Origin: Pseudobacillus lumedeiriae
GTDB lineage: Bacteria > Bacillota > Bacilli > Bacillales > Domibacillaceae
Length of the DNA stretch: 64,000 nt
NCBI RefSeq assembly: GCF_044891285.1
Contig: NZ_JAUIYO010000006.1
Coordinates: 1-64,000, forward strand
Direction: 5' to 3'
The first letter of the stretch is position 1, and every line of letters begins with the position of its first letter. The notes below the pieces were generated by a model. It worked only from the letters and a program-made list of their open reading frames with translations. It was not told where the DNA came from and did no database searches. Positions 17,522 through 26,937 of the stretch are shown piece by piece. Made by a program: the position numbers and the translations under genes.

Positions 17522-17541
17522 CCGATTGATTAGTCAGTCGG
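17522..17541. promoter_or_regulatory. Imperfect palindrome upstream of the TetR gene (candidate operator)
   Basis: CCGATTGATTAGTCAGTCGG matches its own reverse complement at 16 of 20 positions and lies 16 bases upstream of the TetR start. Size and position fit a TetR autoregulatory operator. Confidence 0.5.
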
Positions 17542-17645
17542 TTTTTCTAATCATATTAAATCATTTTCCTTTAGTCAATAATTTCTATGTTTTTTATCGG
17601 GATTATTTTTATACTTGAATAGCTAATGAACTACATACTAAAACA

Positions 17646-17674
17646 AAAAGCCCAGCCAAAGGCTGAGCCAATTA
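17646..17674 (-). terminator. Terminator of hemY/cgoX
   Basis: Minus-strand stem GGCTCAGCC / GGCTGGGCT with a short T loop, followed by TTTTTG, 25 bases after the stop. Confidence 0.8.
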
Positions 17675-17698
17675 AAATTCATAAACTACATCACTGTG

Positions 17699-19078
17699 TT
17701 AAAGCAATCCAATTACTTTTCTCGCTGTGCTTTCTCCGTTTTCAATACAGTCTGGAATGCCGACCCCGTAATACGAGCAGCCAGCGAGCAGAATGCCTGG
17801 ATAAGCGTCAGCGAGTTTAGTTTCGAGCACCTCGACACTTTTTGGATGGGTAATCAGATAGTTCGGCATGCTGTCCGTCCAATTCGTTACTTCGCTTACC
17901 ACTGGTTCAAGCTTCATTCCGAGGACTTTGTTTATATCATCAAGTGCCACTTGCAGCAACTCTTCTTCATTCATTTTCTGCAGAGCAGCAAATGCTGGAT
18001 GACTGCTTTTATAAAAAAGCCTCACGAGCAAATTGCCGCTTTCCGACGTATGTGTCCATTTTCGGCTTGTCCACGTGCAGGCATTACACGATAATTCTTG
18101 ACTGTTTGCGACGATAAAGCCCGTTCCATCCGCTGGCAGCAGGCTGTCCGGTACATCAAAACCTGCATACACGCTAATTAACGAACTGTTTTTCAACCCA
18201 GCAAATTCTGTTTGCAGCTGTGGATCATCTAATAACGTTTCAGCCGCAGTGTGAGGAATGCTGAGCACTACACAATCCGCTTCAATCGTTTCATTATTTG
18301 TCAAAGATACAGAGTAACGGTTGTTCACTTTATCAATCTTTTCTGCTTTTATATTCTTTAAAATTTCTACTTCCTCAAGCTTTCTTTCAAATGCATCAAT
18401 GAGGGTCATTAAGCCGCCTTGAAAAGAAAGAAACTTCTTGCCGCTTTGAAACTTTTCTTTATTTGCTTCCAATCCTTTTATGATACTTCCATATTTCACC
18501 TTATAATCTAATAAATAAGGCAATGTAGATGCAATCGTTAAATCACTGAGGCTGCCGGAATACACACCAGAAAGAACAGGGCCGATTTGCTTTTCAACTA
18601 GTTCTTTTCCAAGAAAATGCTCAAGAAACGCACCGATGGAATTGTTCTTTGCGAACGTTTCATTTTTTGTATAAAAATCTTTCAGCGCTTCCACTTTTCC
18701 TTCGGCCGAGATAAGTGTACTTTTCGCCAATGACTCGACACTCGCCGGAATACCAAATACCGCATCACTAGGAATCGGCTTTAATTCTCCGTCTGTATAA
18801 ATAAACGAGCGGCCCGTAGCGTTATAGACGACCTGATCTTCCAAACCGAGCTCCTCGATAAATGACATCTCCTTCGCTTTACGGGTAACCATAGAATCGG
18901 CCCCCGCTTCCATAACGAACCCGCCCTCTTTCACCGTACGGATTTTCCCGCCGAGCTCACTAGAAGCTTCTGCAAGGATTAGCCTTACATCCGATTGATT
19001 TTCTTGTTTCCATTTATGTAATTCATACATAGCAGCTAATCCAGTGACACCGCCGCCAATAACTAAGACTGTTTTCAC
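17699..19078 (-). CDS. hemY: Coproporphyrinogen III oxidase (HemY/CgoX)
   Basis: A 459-residue FAD enzyme that oxidises coproporphyrinogen III to coproporphyrin III in the Gram-positive haem pathway. The dinucleotide fold VIGGGVTGLAA is at 6-16, followed by the second FAD segment LGGKIRTVKEGGFVMEAGAD near 42-61. A C-terminal FAD-contact segment ILLAGCSYYGVGIPDCIENG is near 430-449. The length matches the family. In B. subtilis hemY lies in a hemEHY operon; here hemE and hemH are not adjacent, so the gene is either relocated or a second copy. Confidence 0.9.
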   Translation of the reverse strand: MKTVLVIGGGVTGLAAMYELHKWKQENQSDVRLILAEASSELGGKIRTVKEGGFVMEAGADSMVTRKAKEMSFIEELGLEDQVVYNATGRSFIYTDGELKPIPSDAVFGIPASVESLAKSTLISAEGKVEALKDFYTKNETFAKNNSIGAFLEHFLGKELVEKQIGPVLSGVYSGSLSDLTIASTLPYLLDYKVKYGSIIKGLEANKEKFQSGKKFLSFQGGLMTLIDAFERKLEEVEILKNIKAEKIDKVNNRYSVSLTNNETIEADCVVLSIPHTAAETLLDDPQLQTEFAGLKNSSLISVYAGFDVPDSLLPADGTGFIVANSQELSCNACTWTSRKWTHTSESGNLLVRLFYKSSHPAFAALQKMNEEELLQVALDDINKVLGMKLEPVVSEVTNWTDSMPNYLITHPKSVEVLETKLADAYPGILLAGCSYYGVGIPDCIENGESTARKVIGLL

Positions 19079-19444
19079 CTGTGCCCACCTCTATTTACGG
19101 TCCATTTTTAAATCAATTAAAGTGTACCACAACGGGATGATACTCAATCATTACTTCATTAGATAGACACATTATTTTCTTTTATTCAATAGGCTTCCTC
19201 ATATTATAAGATCTTCTTTAGTTGCACGATACCTTCAACTTTACCGTTTTAGCAGCTTTCCAAAACTAGCGGCAGCACAATATACATTAGTATTCGCCCT
19301 CTTGAAGCCCCTATTATTGTAGGGATACATAGATTAGTATATAATTTTGTTATTGGGTATATTTTACCACTTTAACCACTGCCTTTAAATGAGATACACA
19401 AATAAGCAAGGCGGTCTTATTTTCCGTATAAAAGGGGTTTCTTT
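19079..19444. other. Intergenic region between divergent hemY and rsbQ genes
   Basis: 366 AT-rich bases without a convincing ORF. They hold a weak candidate SigA promoter for rsbQ (19317-19345). A GGGTAT at 19355 recalls a SigB -10 but has no good GTTT -35 box. Nothing else recognisable. Confidence 0.6.
19317..19345 (+). promoter_or_regulatory. Possible SigA promoter of the rsbQ-GGDEF operon
   Basis: TTGTAG (19317-19322), a 17-base spacer and a perfect TATAAT (19340-19345). The -35 is poor. Confidence 0.4.
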
Positions 19445-20281
19445 ATGAATCAGCATATTCTTTCACGTAATAATGTAAACATTACAGGCAAGGGCACACA
19501 AGCAATGATTTTTGCTCCAGGCTTCGGATGCGATCAAAACATGTGGAGGCTGACGGCCCCGGCCTTTGAAAAGGACTACCGCATCATTCTCTTTGATTAT
19601 GTGGGTTCGGGAAAGTCTGATTATGAGGCTTATATTCCTGATAAGTACAGTAACCTTCACGGCTATTCCCGGGACTTGCTTGATATATGTGCTGCTCTTG
19701 ATTTAAAAGATGCGGTTTTTGTTGGACATTCAGTTGGCAGCACCATCGGCATGCTGGCATCTATTCAAGAACCTAAGCATTTTGAACGCCTTATTATGAT
19801 CGGTCCCTCCCCTTGCTATTTAAATGACCCGCCAGAATACCATGGAGGATTTGAAAAAGAGGACCTTGCAGGGTTGATCGACATGATGGAGATGAATTAT
19901 ATCGGATGGGCAAACTATCTCGCGCAAATGATCATGAGAAATCCTGATCGCCCGGAACTCTCAAAGGAATTAGAGGAAAGCTTTTGTTCGACCAATCCAC
20001 TAATTGCGCGTCAATTTGCCACAGCCACCTTTTTCTCAGACAATAGGGAAGATTTACCGAAAGTCACTATTCCTTCTCTTATTTTGCAGTGTGCCGAGGA
20101 TGCGATCGCTCCAGTGGAAGTCGGTGAGTATATTCATAAACGGCTTCAGCATAGTACACTTCGTTTTATGCAGGCAACCGGGCATTGCCCTCACCTAAGC
20201 CACCCTGATGAAACCATTCGTTTAATAAAAGAATATTTATCGTCCCCAATGAATCAAGAAGACGGTCGTATCAATGGATGA
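19445..20281 (+). CDS. rsbQ: RsbQ-like alpha/beta hydrolase sensor
   Basis: A 278-residue alpha/beta hydrolase strongly resembling B. subtilis RsbQ along its whole length (FAPGFGCDQ, LFDYVGSG, MIGPSPCYLNDPPEY, NYIGWA, FCSTNPLIARQF). The catalytic triad falls at exactly the RsbQ positions: Ser96 in GHSVGS, Asp219 and His247 in ATGHCPH. RsbQ is thought to handle a small hydrophobic molecule and to activate the PAS-phosphatase RsbP under energy stress. Here the next gene, overlapping by 8 bases, supplies the PAS partner but with a GGDEF output. Start ATG behind AAAAGGGG. Confidence 0.93.
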   Translation: MNQHILSRNNVNITGKGTQAMIFAPGFGCDQNMWRLTAPAFEKDYRIILFDYVGSGKSDYEAYIPDKYSNLHGYSRDLLDICAALDLKDAVFVGHSVGSTIGMLASIQEPKHFERLIMIGPSPCYLNDPPEYHGGFEKEDLAGLIDMMEMNYIGWANYLAQMIMRNPDRPELSKELEESFCSTNPLIARQFATATFFSDNREDLPKVTIPSLILQCAEDAIAPVEVGEYIHKRLQHSTLRFMQATGHCPHLSHPDETIRLIKEYLSSPMNQEDGRING

Positions 20282-21248
20282 ACAGTTGAACTATGCGCCG
20301 TGCGGCTATTTATCTCTTAATGATGACGGCACAATCCTGTCTATCAATAAAACACTGCTCAATTTACTCGGCTATGACCACTATATGCTTAGGGGACAGC
20401 ATATCAGCAAGATTTTGACGGTGCCCGGCCGCTCCTTTTACCAGCTCTATTTTTTTCCAATGATTCAACTTCATAATAAAGTGGAGGAAATGTACCTCAC
20501 GCTTAAGTCAAAAACGAATCATGATATTCCGGTACTTGTCAATGCTTCACGCAAAGAGCGTGAAGGAACTATTGTAAATGATTGTGTTTTTATCCCAATG
20601 CGGCAGCGTTATGAATATGAGCAGGCACTGCTTGCAGCTAAAAAGGCCGCCGAAGAAACGAACCGAATTAAGAAAAAAGCCATAGCGGACATGGAACGTT
20701 TACAAAATGATTTAGAGTCTAAACAAAAAGAGATGGAGGAATTGAACGCTAAATTACTTCTATTAGCGACAACAGACGAATTGACAGGTCTGAAAAACCG
20801 ACGCAGTTTTCAAGACAGTTTAACCGCAAACATCAACTTAGCCGCTAAATCATCTCAGCCACTTTCACTTCTTCTGCTCGATCTCGATCATTTTAAAAAA
20901 ATCAATGATACTTTTGGGCACTTAACCGGGGACAAAGTGCTGGAAGAACTGGCGCAGATATTGAAAAGTCAGTGTAGAGATGGAGATATCGCAGCCAGGT
21001 ATGGAGGGGAAGAATTCGCATTTATTTTTCCAAATATGAACCAAAGCGAGTCCTTGGCTGCCGCTGAGAGAATCCGTTCAAGTGTCGAACATGCCCGTTG
21101 GACCATTACGCCCATCACAGTCAGCATTGGTATTGCCACTATGACACCGGGAGATACCGAAAGCACACTTCAATCGAAAGCCGACCGGGCACTTTATTCA
21201 TCTAAGCACCACGGCCGTAACAGAGTCACTCATTTTACTTTCCTGTAG
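20274..21248 (+). CDS. RsbP-like PAS domain fused to GGDEF diguanylate cyclase
   Basis: A 324-residue protein. Residues 1-110 form a PAS domain that closely follows the RsbP N-terminus (NYAPCGYLSL, GQHISKILTVPG, FYQLYFFPMIQL, VFIPMRQRYEYE). A coiled coil covers about 112-163, and a GGDEF domain covers 165-324. The catalytic motif is GGEEF (244-248), substrate residues DLDHFKKIND are present, and the inhibitory site RDGD (235-238) lies five residues before it. The protein should therefore make c-di-GMP with product feedback. RsbP itself carries a PP2C phosphatase in this position. The 8-base overlap with rsbQ implies translational coupling and a physical partnership. No membrane segment is seen. 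Confidence 0.92.
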   Translation: MDEQLNYAPCGYLSLNDDGTILSINKTLLNLLGYDHYMLRGQHISKILTVPGRSFYQLYFFPMIQLHNKVEEMYLTLKSKTNHDIPVLVNASRKEREGTIVNDCVFIPMRQRYEYEQALLAAKKAAEETNRIKKKAIADMERLQNDLESKQKEMEELNAKLLLLATTDELTGLKNRRSFQDSLTANINLAAKSSQPLSLLLLDLDHFKKINDTFGHLTGDKVLEELAQILKSQCRDGDIAARYGGEEFAFIFPNMNQSESLAAAERIRSSVEHARWTITPITVSIGIATMTPGDTESTLQSKADRALYSSKHHGRNRVTHFTFL

Positions 21249-21271
21249 CACCGCCTCTCTTATTAACACAA

Positions 21272-21316
21272 AAAACCCGGATTTTCCCGCGAACTAGGAA
21301 GGTCCGGGTTTTCTTT
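21272..21316 (+). terminator. Terminator of the rsbQ-GGDEF operon
   Basis: Stem AAACCCGGA / TCCGGGTTT, preceded by A and followed by TCTTTATT, about 30 bases after the stop. Confidence 0.85.
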
Positions 21317-21541
21317 ATTCATCCCTTCTACATCTAAAGTCTTAGAAAAAGATCTGTCTTTCGTTCGTTATAAAGAATGATCGTTAGAGATACAATTATG
21401 ATGAATATTTTACCATATATGGATATTACATTATAATTATGTAAGTAAATATGAAAATCATTTTAGTTATTCTTCTTACGTTTATGCATATGATTGGAAC
21501 TTGAGGGCTTTAGCTAAATGATTGAAGCGAGGAGAATGAGA

Positions 21542-24500
21542 ATGAAACTAGTAAACTTTATTGTTCAGAAAAAGATTTTAGTTGGATTAATGGCGGCTTT
21601 AGTCATAGTGCTTGGAGGTTATTCGATCTTCAAATTAGACAAAGAGTTACTGCCCCCGATCGGAATGGATGCTGGTTATGTGGAAATGAATGCTGGAGAA
21701 ATGGCTGCGATTGAAGTGGAACGAACGATTACCATCCCTTTAGAACAGAAAGTCCGAGCTATTGACGGCGTGGAAAGCGTCCACTCAACGACCAATATCG
21801 GACGAAGCTCCCTTCAACTCACCTTTGAACGCGGTCGGGGAGAAGAGCTGTCTAAAGAAGTGGAATCGATCGCCAATGCGCTAAAGGCTGAAGTGGCTGG
21901 CATAACAGAGGTCGCAACGGGACAATATGGGACGAATCAAGGCTATGAATTTTTCATGGATGTATCCGGCGGGGTTATGGAAAACATGTCTTCCTTCGCT
22001 AAACATGTGTTAGAACCTAGATTAGAAGCACTTCCTGAAGTGAGAGACGTTTCACTTTCAGGATTATTAGAGCATGAGGCGACAATTGAATTTGATCGCG
22101 AAAAACTGACAGAAAAAGGATTAAATGTTTCCCAGGCAGTCGAAATGATTCAACAAGTAAACAACGAAGCTTCTTTAGGTGAATTAAGCAATGACAAGGA
22201 TGCTCCTTCCCTTCGCTGGAATACAAAATTAGAAAACATTGAAGATATAAAACATATTAAACTCCCTGTTCAAACTGGATTTATTGACTTAAAAGATGTC
22301 GCTGATGTTTCCTTACAGCCGCTGGACAGTTCTTCTTTTGTCTGGAAAAATGGCACGAAAGATTTTATTTTTATCCAGGTCGGCCGTGTTCCTAACGTGA
22401 CACAAATCCAAATGGCAAAAGCTGTACGGGCAGAAGTAGAACGCATTCGTGAGGAAAACCTCGTTAATGACTTTGAATTAAACGAAATTGTCGCACAAGC
22501 TGACTATGTTCAGGAATCACTTGATGGAGTAACAGATAATATTTTAATCGGTGGAGCCATTGCCATTGCCGTACTCCTTATTTTCCTGCGCAATTTGCGG
22601 GCGACTTTTATTATTGCACTATCCATTCCCACTTCTGTTTTACTTACCTTTGCGTCCATGTGGATATTCGATTACAGCTTTAACCTTTTAACATTGATCG
22701 GTCTTGGATTAGGTATTGGAATGATGGTCGATGCCTCCATTGTTATACTCGAATCTATCTACAGCAAAAAGCAGCAAGGTTTAGCCAATCTTAATGCTGT
22801 ATTAACCGGTACAAAAGAAGTAGCAGCCGCTGTTCTTGCGTCTATGTTAACAACAATCGTCGTCTTTCTGCCGATTGGGCTTATCGGCGGTGATATGGGT
22901 CAATTCATGATTATACTCTCAGCAGTTGTCGCTATTACACTCATCAGCTCTGTTATCGTAGCCTTCACACTTATTCCTGCTCTTTCTGAGAATATATTAA
23001 AGCTGCGGAAACAAAAGAAAATCAGACATGAAGGGCCCTTTCTCCGCGGCTATAGCCAAGCAGTTTCTTGGACAATTAAGAGAAAACGGCACAGCTTGGC
23101 TGTCATTGCCCTCTTTTTCATGCTGTTCATCGGCTCATTATTGCTCGTAACGAAAATTCCTATGACGATCATGCCGGATATGTTTAACCGTTATACGGAA
23201 CTAATGATTAATCTAGAAACAGGCCTTTCAGCAAAGGAGAAAGAAGAAGCTGCACAGAACATCCATAAAAAACTCCAAGCGATTGAGGATGTTGAATCCA
23301 ACTACGTCATGGACAATGGCGGCATGTTTTATGCGATCATTAACATGACAAAGGGCGATGATATTAATAAGGAACAAAAGGAAGTAAATGAAGAAATCTT
23401 AAAGTCGCTCCGGTCTCTGCAAGATACCCAGCCGATTAAAAACGTTCAAAGTACAATGTCCGGCGGCGGAAGCTCGCCTGTTCAAGTGAATATTAAAGGA
23501 GAAAACTTCAACCAGCTTCAGGCTGTTGCAGATGACTTTATGAAAGAGCTTCATTCGATTGATGGTATTGTTGAAGTGAGCCATTCTATGGAACGCACTT
23601 CCGAGGAGCAGGTAGTTGTATTAAAAGAAAAAGAAATAGAAAAAGCAGGCTTATCGCAACTCCAAGTAAAACAATTTATCGAGCAGGCCTTTTTACAAAT
23701 GCCTATTGGTGAAATGACTATTAATAAAGAAAACATCCCGTTAATAGTGAAATGGAAAGAAAAGACCGATACGAAAGCCGACCTTCTCGACTTGAAAGTT
23801 CCTGTTAAAAACGGCGAGCAAAAGTTATCCAACTTTATTGAGTTAAAAAGTGTAAATACACCAAATGAAATCTCCCATATAGACGGAGAACGATTTATCT
23901 CCATTTCAGCCGACATTGAAGGAAAGGACTTAGGAACCGTTAATCGAGACGTACAAAAGCTAATAAAAGAGTTTAAGACTCCGTCAGGATATACAATCGC
24001 TGCAGCAGGTGATCTAGAACAGCAGCAGGAATTAATGATGGATATGGTTTTCGTATTAGCCATTGCGCTTTTCCTAGTGTACGTCGTTATGGCTGTTCAA
24101 TTTAATCATTTGGGCCACCCTTTGATCGTGATGTCTATCATCCCGATGACAATTGTCGGAGTGATTGTTGGATTATTTGTTACGCAGATGGAGCTTAATC
24201 TCATGTCTGGAATTGGTATTGTCATGTTGATTGGTATCGTCTTAAACAATGCCATTCTTCTTATTGATCGGACGAATCAGCTCCGTAAAGAAGGGTTTTC
24301 TGTTCCAGATGCACTTGTAGAAGCAGGAAAAAACCGCATCAGGCCGATTTTCATGACTACTTTAACGACTGCTGGCGGCATGCTTCCTTTAGCGATGGCA
24401 TCTGGCACTTCAGGCAACTATCAAGCACCGCTGGCAACCGTAATTATATCCGGCCTGATGTTCGCCACTTTTATTACTTTATTATTAATCCCAGCCGTTT

Positions 24501-24598
24501 ATCGTTTATTTACAACGTCCGGCTTTGGTTTTAGCAGGCTAGGAAAAGGAAGAAAAAAAGACATTGATACGACTGCATCTGAAAATGTAAATCAATAA
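21542..24598 (+). CDS. RND-family efflux transporter (SwrC/YerP-like)
   Basis: About 1018 residues with the two-fold repeat of RND pumps: TM1 at the N-terminus, a large extracytoplasmic domain (about 40-330), TM2-6, a second large domain and TM7-12. Proton-relay acidic residues lie in the fourth-helix motif GLGIGMMVDASIVILESIY. It resembles B. subtilis SwrC/YerP, which exports surfactin and lipophilic agents. No membrane-fusion or outer-membrane partner gene is present, as expected in a Gram-positive. I use ATG 21542, which is 7 bases after GAGGAG, instead of the upstream ATGs. Own terminator downstream. Confidence 0.9.
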   Translation: MKLVNFIVQKKILVGLMAALVIVLGGYSIFKLDKELLPPIGMDAGYVEMNAGEMAAIEVERTITIPLEQKVRAIDGVESVHSTTNIGRSSLQLTFERGRGEELSKEVESIANALKAEVAGITEVATGQYGTNQGYEFFMDVSGGVMENMSSFAKHVLEPRLEALPEVRDVSLSGLLEHEATIEFDREKLTEKGLNVSQAVEMIQQVNNEASLGELSNDKDAPSLRWNTKLENIEDIKHIKLPVQTGFIDLKDVADVSLQPLDSSSFVWKNGTKDFIFIQVGRVPNVTQIQMAKAVRAEVERIREENLVNDFELNEIVAQADYVQESLDGVTDNILIGGAIAIAVLLIFLRNLRATFIIALSIPTSVLLTFASMWIFDYSFNLLTLIGLGLGIGMMVDASIVILESIYSKKQQGLANLNAVLTGTKEVAAAVLASMLTTIVVFLPIGLIGGDMGQFMIILSAVVAITLISSVIVAFTLIPALSENILKLRKQKKIRHEGPFLRGYSQAVSWTIKRKRHSLAVIALFFMLFIGSLLLVTKIPMTIMPDMFNRYTELMINLETGLSAKEKEEAAQNIHKKLQAIEDVESNYVMDNGGMFYAIINMTKGDDINKEQKEVNEEILKSLRSLQDTQPIKNVQSTMSGGGSSPVQVNIKGENFNQLQAVADDFMKELHSIDGIVEVSHSMERTSEEQVVVLKEKEIEKAGLSQLQVKQFIEQAFLQMPIGEMTINKENIPLIVKWKEKTDTKADLLDLKVPVKNGEQKLSNFIELKSVNTPNEISHIDGERFISISADIEGKDLGTVNRDVQKLIKEFKTPSGYTIAAAGDLEQQQELMMDMVFVLAIALFLVYVVMAVQFNHLGHPLIVMSIIPMTIVGVIVGLFVTQMELNLMSGIGIVMLIGIVLNNAILLIDRTNQLRKEGFSVPDALVEAGKNRIRPIFMTTLTTAGGMLPLAMASGTSGNYQAPLATVIISGLMFATFITLLLIPAVYRLFTTSGFGFSRLGKGRKKDIDTTASENVNQ

Positions 24599-24600
24599 CG

Positions 24601-24650
24601 AAAAACTCCCTTTTGGGCAGGCTGCGTGCCATTACCCAGAAGGGAGTTTT
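24601..24650 (+). terminator. Terminator of the RND gene
   Basis: Stem AAAAACTCCCTT / AAGGGAGTTTTT around a GC-rich loop, 3 bases after the stop codon. Confidence 0.9.
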
Positions 24651-24668
24651 TATATAGTTCAATCTAGA

Positions 24669-24797
24669 TTATAGACTATCTCCAGAATCTTCACTGAACT
24701 TAACCGCCTGCTCTGTCGGCCAGTCAGAGGTTTCTTCCAATTCATTGAAGAAGAAGCGTAAAACTGTAAGTTCCTCGTTAAGTAAGATTAAGCTTTC
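24669..24797 (-). pseudogene. 3' fragment of a small gene, start lost (possibly Spo0E-like)
   Basis: On the minus strand 42 codons are open with protein-like composition (NEELTVLRFFFNELEET..., EQAVKFSED). The frame is closed upstream by a TAG and has no start codon or RBS. The 5' side abuts a fragment of the R1 repeat. The EQAVKFSE stretch recalls the tail of Spo0E-type phosphatases, but this is a weak resemblance. Most likely a gene remnant truncated by repeat-associated rearrangement. Confidence 0.35.
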
Positions 24798-24802
24798 CTA
24801 AA

Positions 24803-24835
24803 GCAAAAGTGTCAGACCCTTATAAGACAGTTCCT
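24803..24835. repeat. Fragment of repeat family R1
   Basis: AAAGTGTCAGACC followed by AGACAGTTCC: the inner and outer arms of the R1 palindrome joined without the core. It lies 5 bases from the stop of the 24840 gene. Confidence 0.5.
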
Positions 24836-24839
24836 TTGG

Positions 24840-25112
24840 TTAATCGTTCTTCAATGATTGCAATTGCTGCAGCTGCTCTTTATTGTGATCCAGCTGCTCT
24901 TGAAGTCTATGGATCGGTTCCATATGCCCGCCATTTTGAAGAGCATTATCAAGTGCATTATCTGCCCGATTAATCATACTTTGTGCCTGCTGGATGAATT
25001 GTTGTGTAGGGTTTGATTGAGCCTGTCCTACAGCCATCATGACATTATCTACCGAATTACGTAACTGCGAAATGACGTTTTCATTTTTCCAGGTTGCATT
25101 TGTGTGGTCCAT
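24840..25112 (-). CDS. Small Gln-rich helical protein, 90 aa
   Basis: An all-helical, Asn/Gln-rich soluble protein (MDHTNATWKNENVIS..., NPTQQFIQQAQSMINRAD). Two amphipathic helices and a coiled-coil-like C-terminus (QEQLDHNKEQLQQLQSLKN) are visible. The start is ATG 25112, with an ideal AAGGAGG site; the longer frame begins inside the MCP gene and is spurious. The composition resembles small DUF2524-type (YtzC) or spore-associated proteins of Bacillus, but I cannot assign it. Confidence 0.7.
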   Translation of the reverse strand: MDHTNATWKNENVISQLRNSVDNVMMAVGQAQSNPTQQFIQQAQSMINRADNALDNALQNGGHMEPIHRLQEQLDHNKEQLQQLQSLKND

Positions 25113-25212
25113 AGTGAAGACCTCCTTATCATTTTTAAATGACTGTACGTCCTTACTATGGCAAACCAATACTTTTTTTATTCGGTCCTTCTTCAGATGC
25201 CACAGCCAATTT

Positions 25213-26937
25213 TTAACTGAGCTTAAAATGATCAACCGAACGATTTAACTCCTCAGCCAATGAAGCAACAGATTCGGAACTCGCTACAATTTCATCCATC
25301 ACACTGGTTGATTGTTGAATAGAAGCTGACGTTTGTTCAATTCCAGCAGAAGACTCTTCGGCTATCGAAGCGACACTTTCAAGCGAATGATTAATCTCTT
25401 CGCTTTGTTTGAAAATCGTATTGACATTCCCTGAAATATTCTGTATTTGCTTTTGCATATTCAATATAGAGTGATTAATTTCATTAAAGGTTTCCCTTGT
25501 CGTTTTAATCTTCTGCGCTCCTTCAGCTACTTGCGCATATCCATGCTGTAAAGTGTTGACCGTTTCATTCGATTCATGCTGAACACCTTCAACGATCTCA
25601 ATAATATTCCCTATCGATCCTGATACCTGCTCAGCTAATTTACGCACTTCTTCCGCAACTACGGCAAACCCTTTTCCTTGTTCTCCCGCCCGCGCGGCTT
25701 CTATAGCAGCGTTTAATGCTAATAGATTCGTTTGATCCGCAATTTGCTGAATCACTTGAACGAGTTTCGAAATTTCTTTTGATTGTACGTCCAGCCTCTT
25801 CACTTTTTCAATCGATTCTAGCATTCCTTGATGAATGGCATCCATTTGTTTCTCAGATTCATTCATCAGCGTATCGCCGGTATGTGTTAATTCTATTACC
25901 TTATGGGACGAATGATTGAGTTCTGCTCCCTGGCTGCTTGTCTCTTGAATTTGACGGGTAAAATCTTTCATCGTTTGAGAAACTTCAGAAGCAAAACTTG
26001 CCTGCTCATCTGCCCCGTTTGATAACTCATTCATCGTTACAGCCACCTGGTAATTTCCTTCCTTTACTTCGTTCGTACTATCCAAAAGCTTGTTAGAGGC
26101 ATTCACTAATTCAACAGAATTCACGTTGATCCCCTGAATAACTCCCTTTAGATCATTCATCATTTGTTGAATCGCTGCTGTTAACGTGCCTATTTCATCT
26201 GTCCGATTAGATTCAAGCACAATGGACAGGTCGCCACTGTCCGCCTTTGAAACCTGATCGGTTAAGTCCTTTAATGGTTTGACTAAGTAATGAGTAAATA
26301 AGTACACAACGATGATACTGCCTAGCAGAATAAAAATGGTCCACTTAATGATTTTCTTTTGATAAACATCCATTGCCACAAAGACTTGAGCAGCATCTAA
26401 ATCCGCTCCTACAATACCGATTACTTCACCAGAGTCAGACTTTAATGGAACATACGTAGTAACAAGGGCTCCGTATTCTTCCGTATTAGACACCTCAACC
26501 TGTATTTCTCCTGTTTCAAACGCTTTTACTATATTAGGGTACGTACTTACATCTTCTTTATCCCCTAATTGTGAAGCATCTTCAGCACCTTCAGGCATAC
26601 CATCTACCATATAAAAGTAATCATATCCCTGTTCTGTTTTTTCACGAGACATCGTAAATAAATAAGTCAATCCCGTTTTTTCTCTGATATCGTTCAATTC
26701 CGTACGCAGTTCCTTGTAATATCCATTCTCTCCATTGTCTAATGTGATTTCTTTTTGATATCGATCCGCATCGATCGTCTTAGCTGCCTGCTCGGCAATA
26801 CTTCCCGTTACATCACTTAAAGAATCTTCCACTAAATGAACGGAAGACATATAACTAAGATAAGAAATAACTAAACAAGATAACAATACAATGACAGAAA
26901 AGATGAACACCATTTTCAAACGTATACTTTTTTTCAT
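25213..26937 (-). CDS. Methyl-accepting chemotaxis protein
   Basis: A 574-residue chemoreceptor. TM1 is near 8-28. A periplasmic-side Cache-type sensor covers about 30-195 (NGENGYYKELRTEL, VIGIVGADLDAAQ), TM2 is near 198-218 and a HAMP domain follows (VKPLKDLTDQVSKADSGDL). The signalling domain has the conserved hairpin tip DQTNLLALNAAIEAARAGEQGKGFAVVAEEVRKLAE. The ligand is unknown; Cache domains bind small carboxylates or amino acids. Monocistronic, with ATG start. Confidence 0.93.
   Translation of the reverse strand: MKKSIRLKMVFIFSVIVLLSCLVISYLSYMSSVHLVEDSLSDVTGSIAEQAAKTIDADRYQKEITLDNGENGYYKELRTELNDIREKTGLTYLFTMSREKTEQGYDYFYMVDGMPEGAEDASQLGDKEDVSTYPNIVKAFETGEIQVEVSNTEEYGALVTTYVPLKSDSGEVIGIVGADLDAAQVFVAMDVYQKKIIKWTIFILLGSIIVVYLFTHYLVKPLKDLTDQVSKADSGDLSIVLESNRTDEIGTLTAAIQQMMNDLKGVIQGINVNSVELVNASNKLLDSTNEVKEGNYQVAVTMNELSNGADEQASFASEVSQTMKDFTRQIQETSSQGAELNHSSHKVIELTHTGDTLMNESEKQMDAIHQGMLESIEKVKRLDVQSKEISKLVQVIQQIADQTNLLALNAAIEAARAGEQGKGFAVVAEEVRKLAEQVSGSIGNIIEIVEGVQHESNETVNTLQHGYAQVAEGAQKIKTTRETFNEINHSILNMQKQIQNISGNVNTIFKQSEEINHSLESVASIAEESSAGIEQTSASIQQSTSVMDEIVASSESVASLAEELNRSVDHFKLS

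Noticed and set aside
19355..19360. SigB-like GGGTAT upstream of rsbQ
   Set aside because: No GTTT-type -35 element at 12-15 bases upstream; a SigA-type TATAAT is nearby instead.
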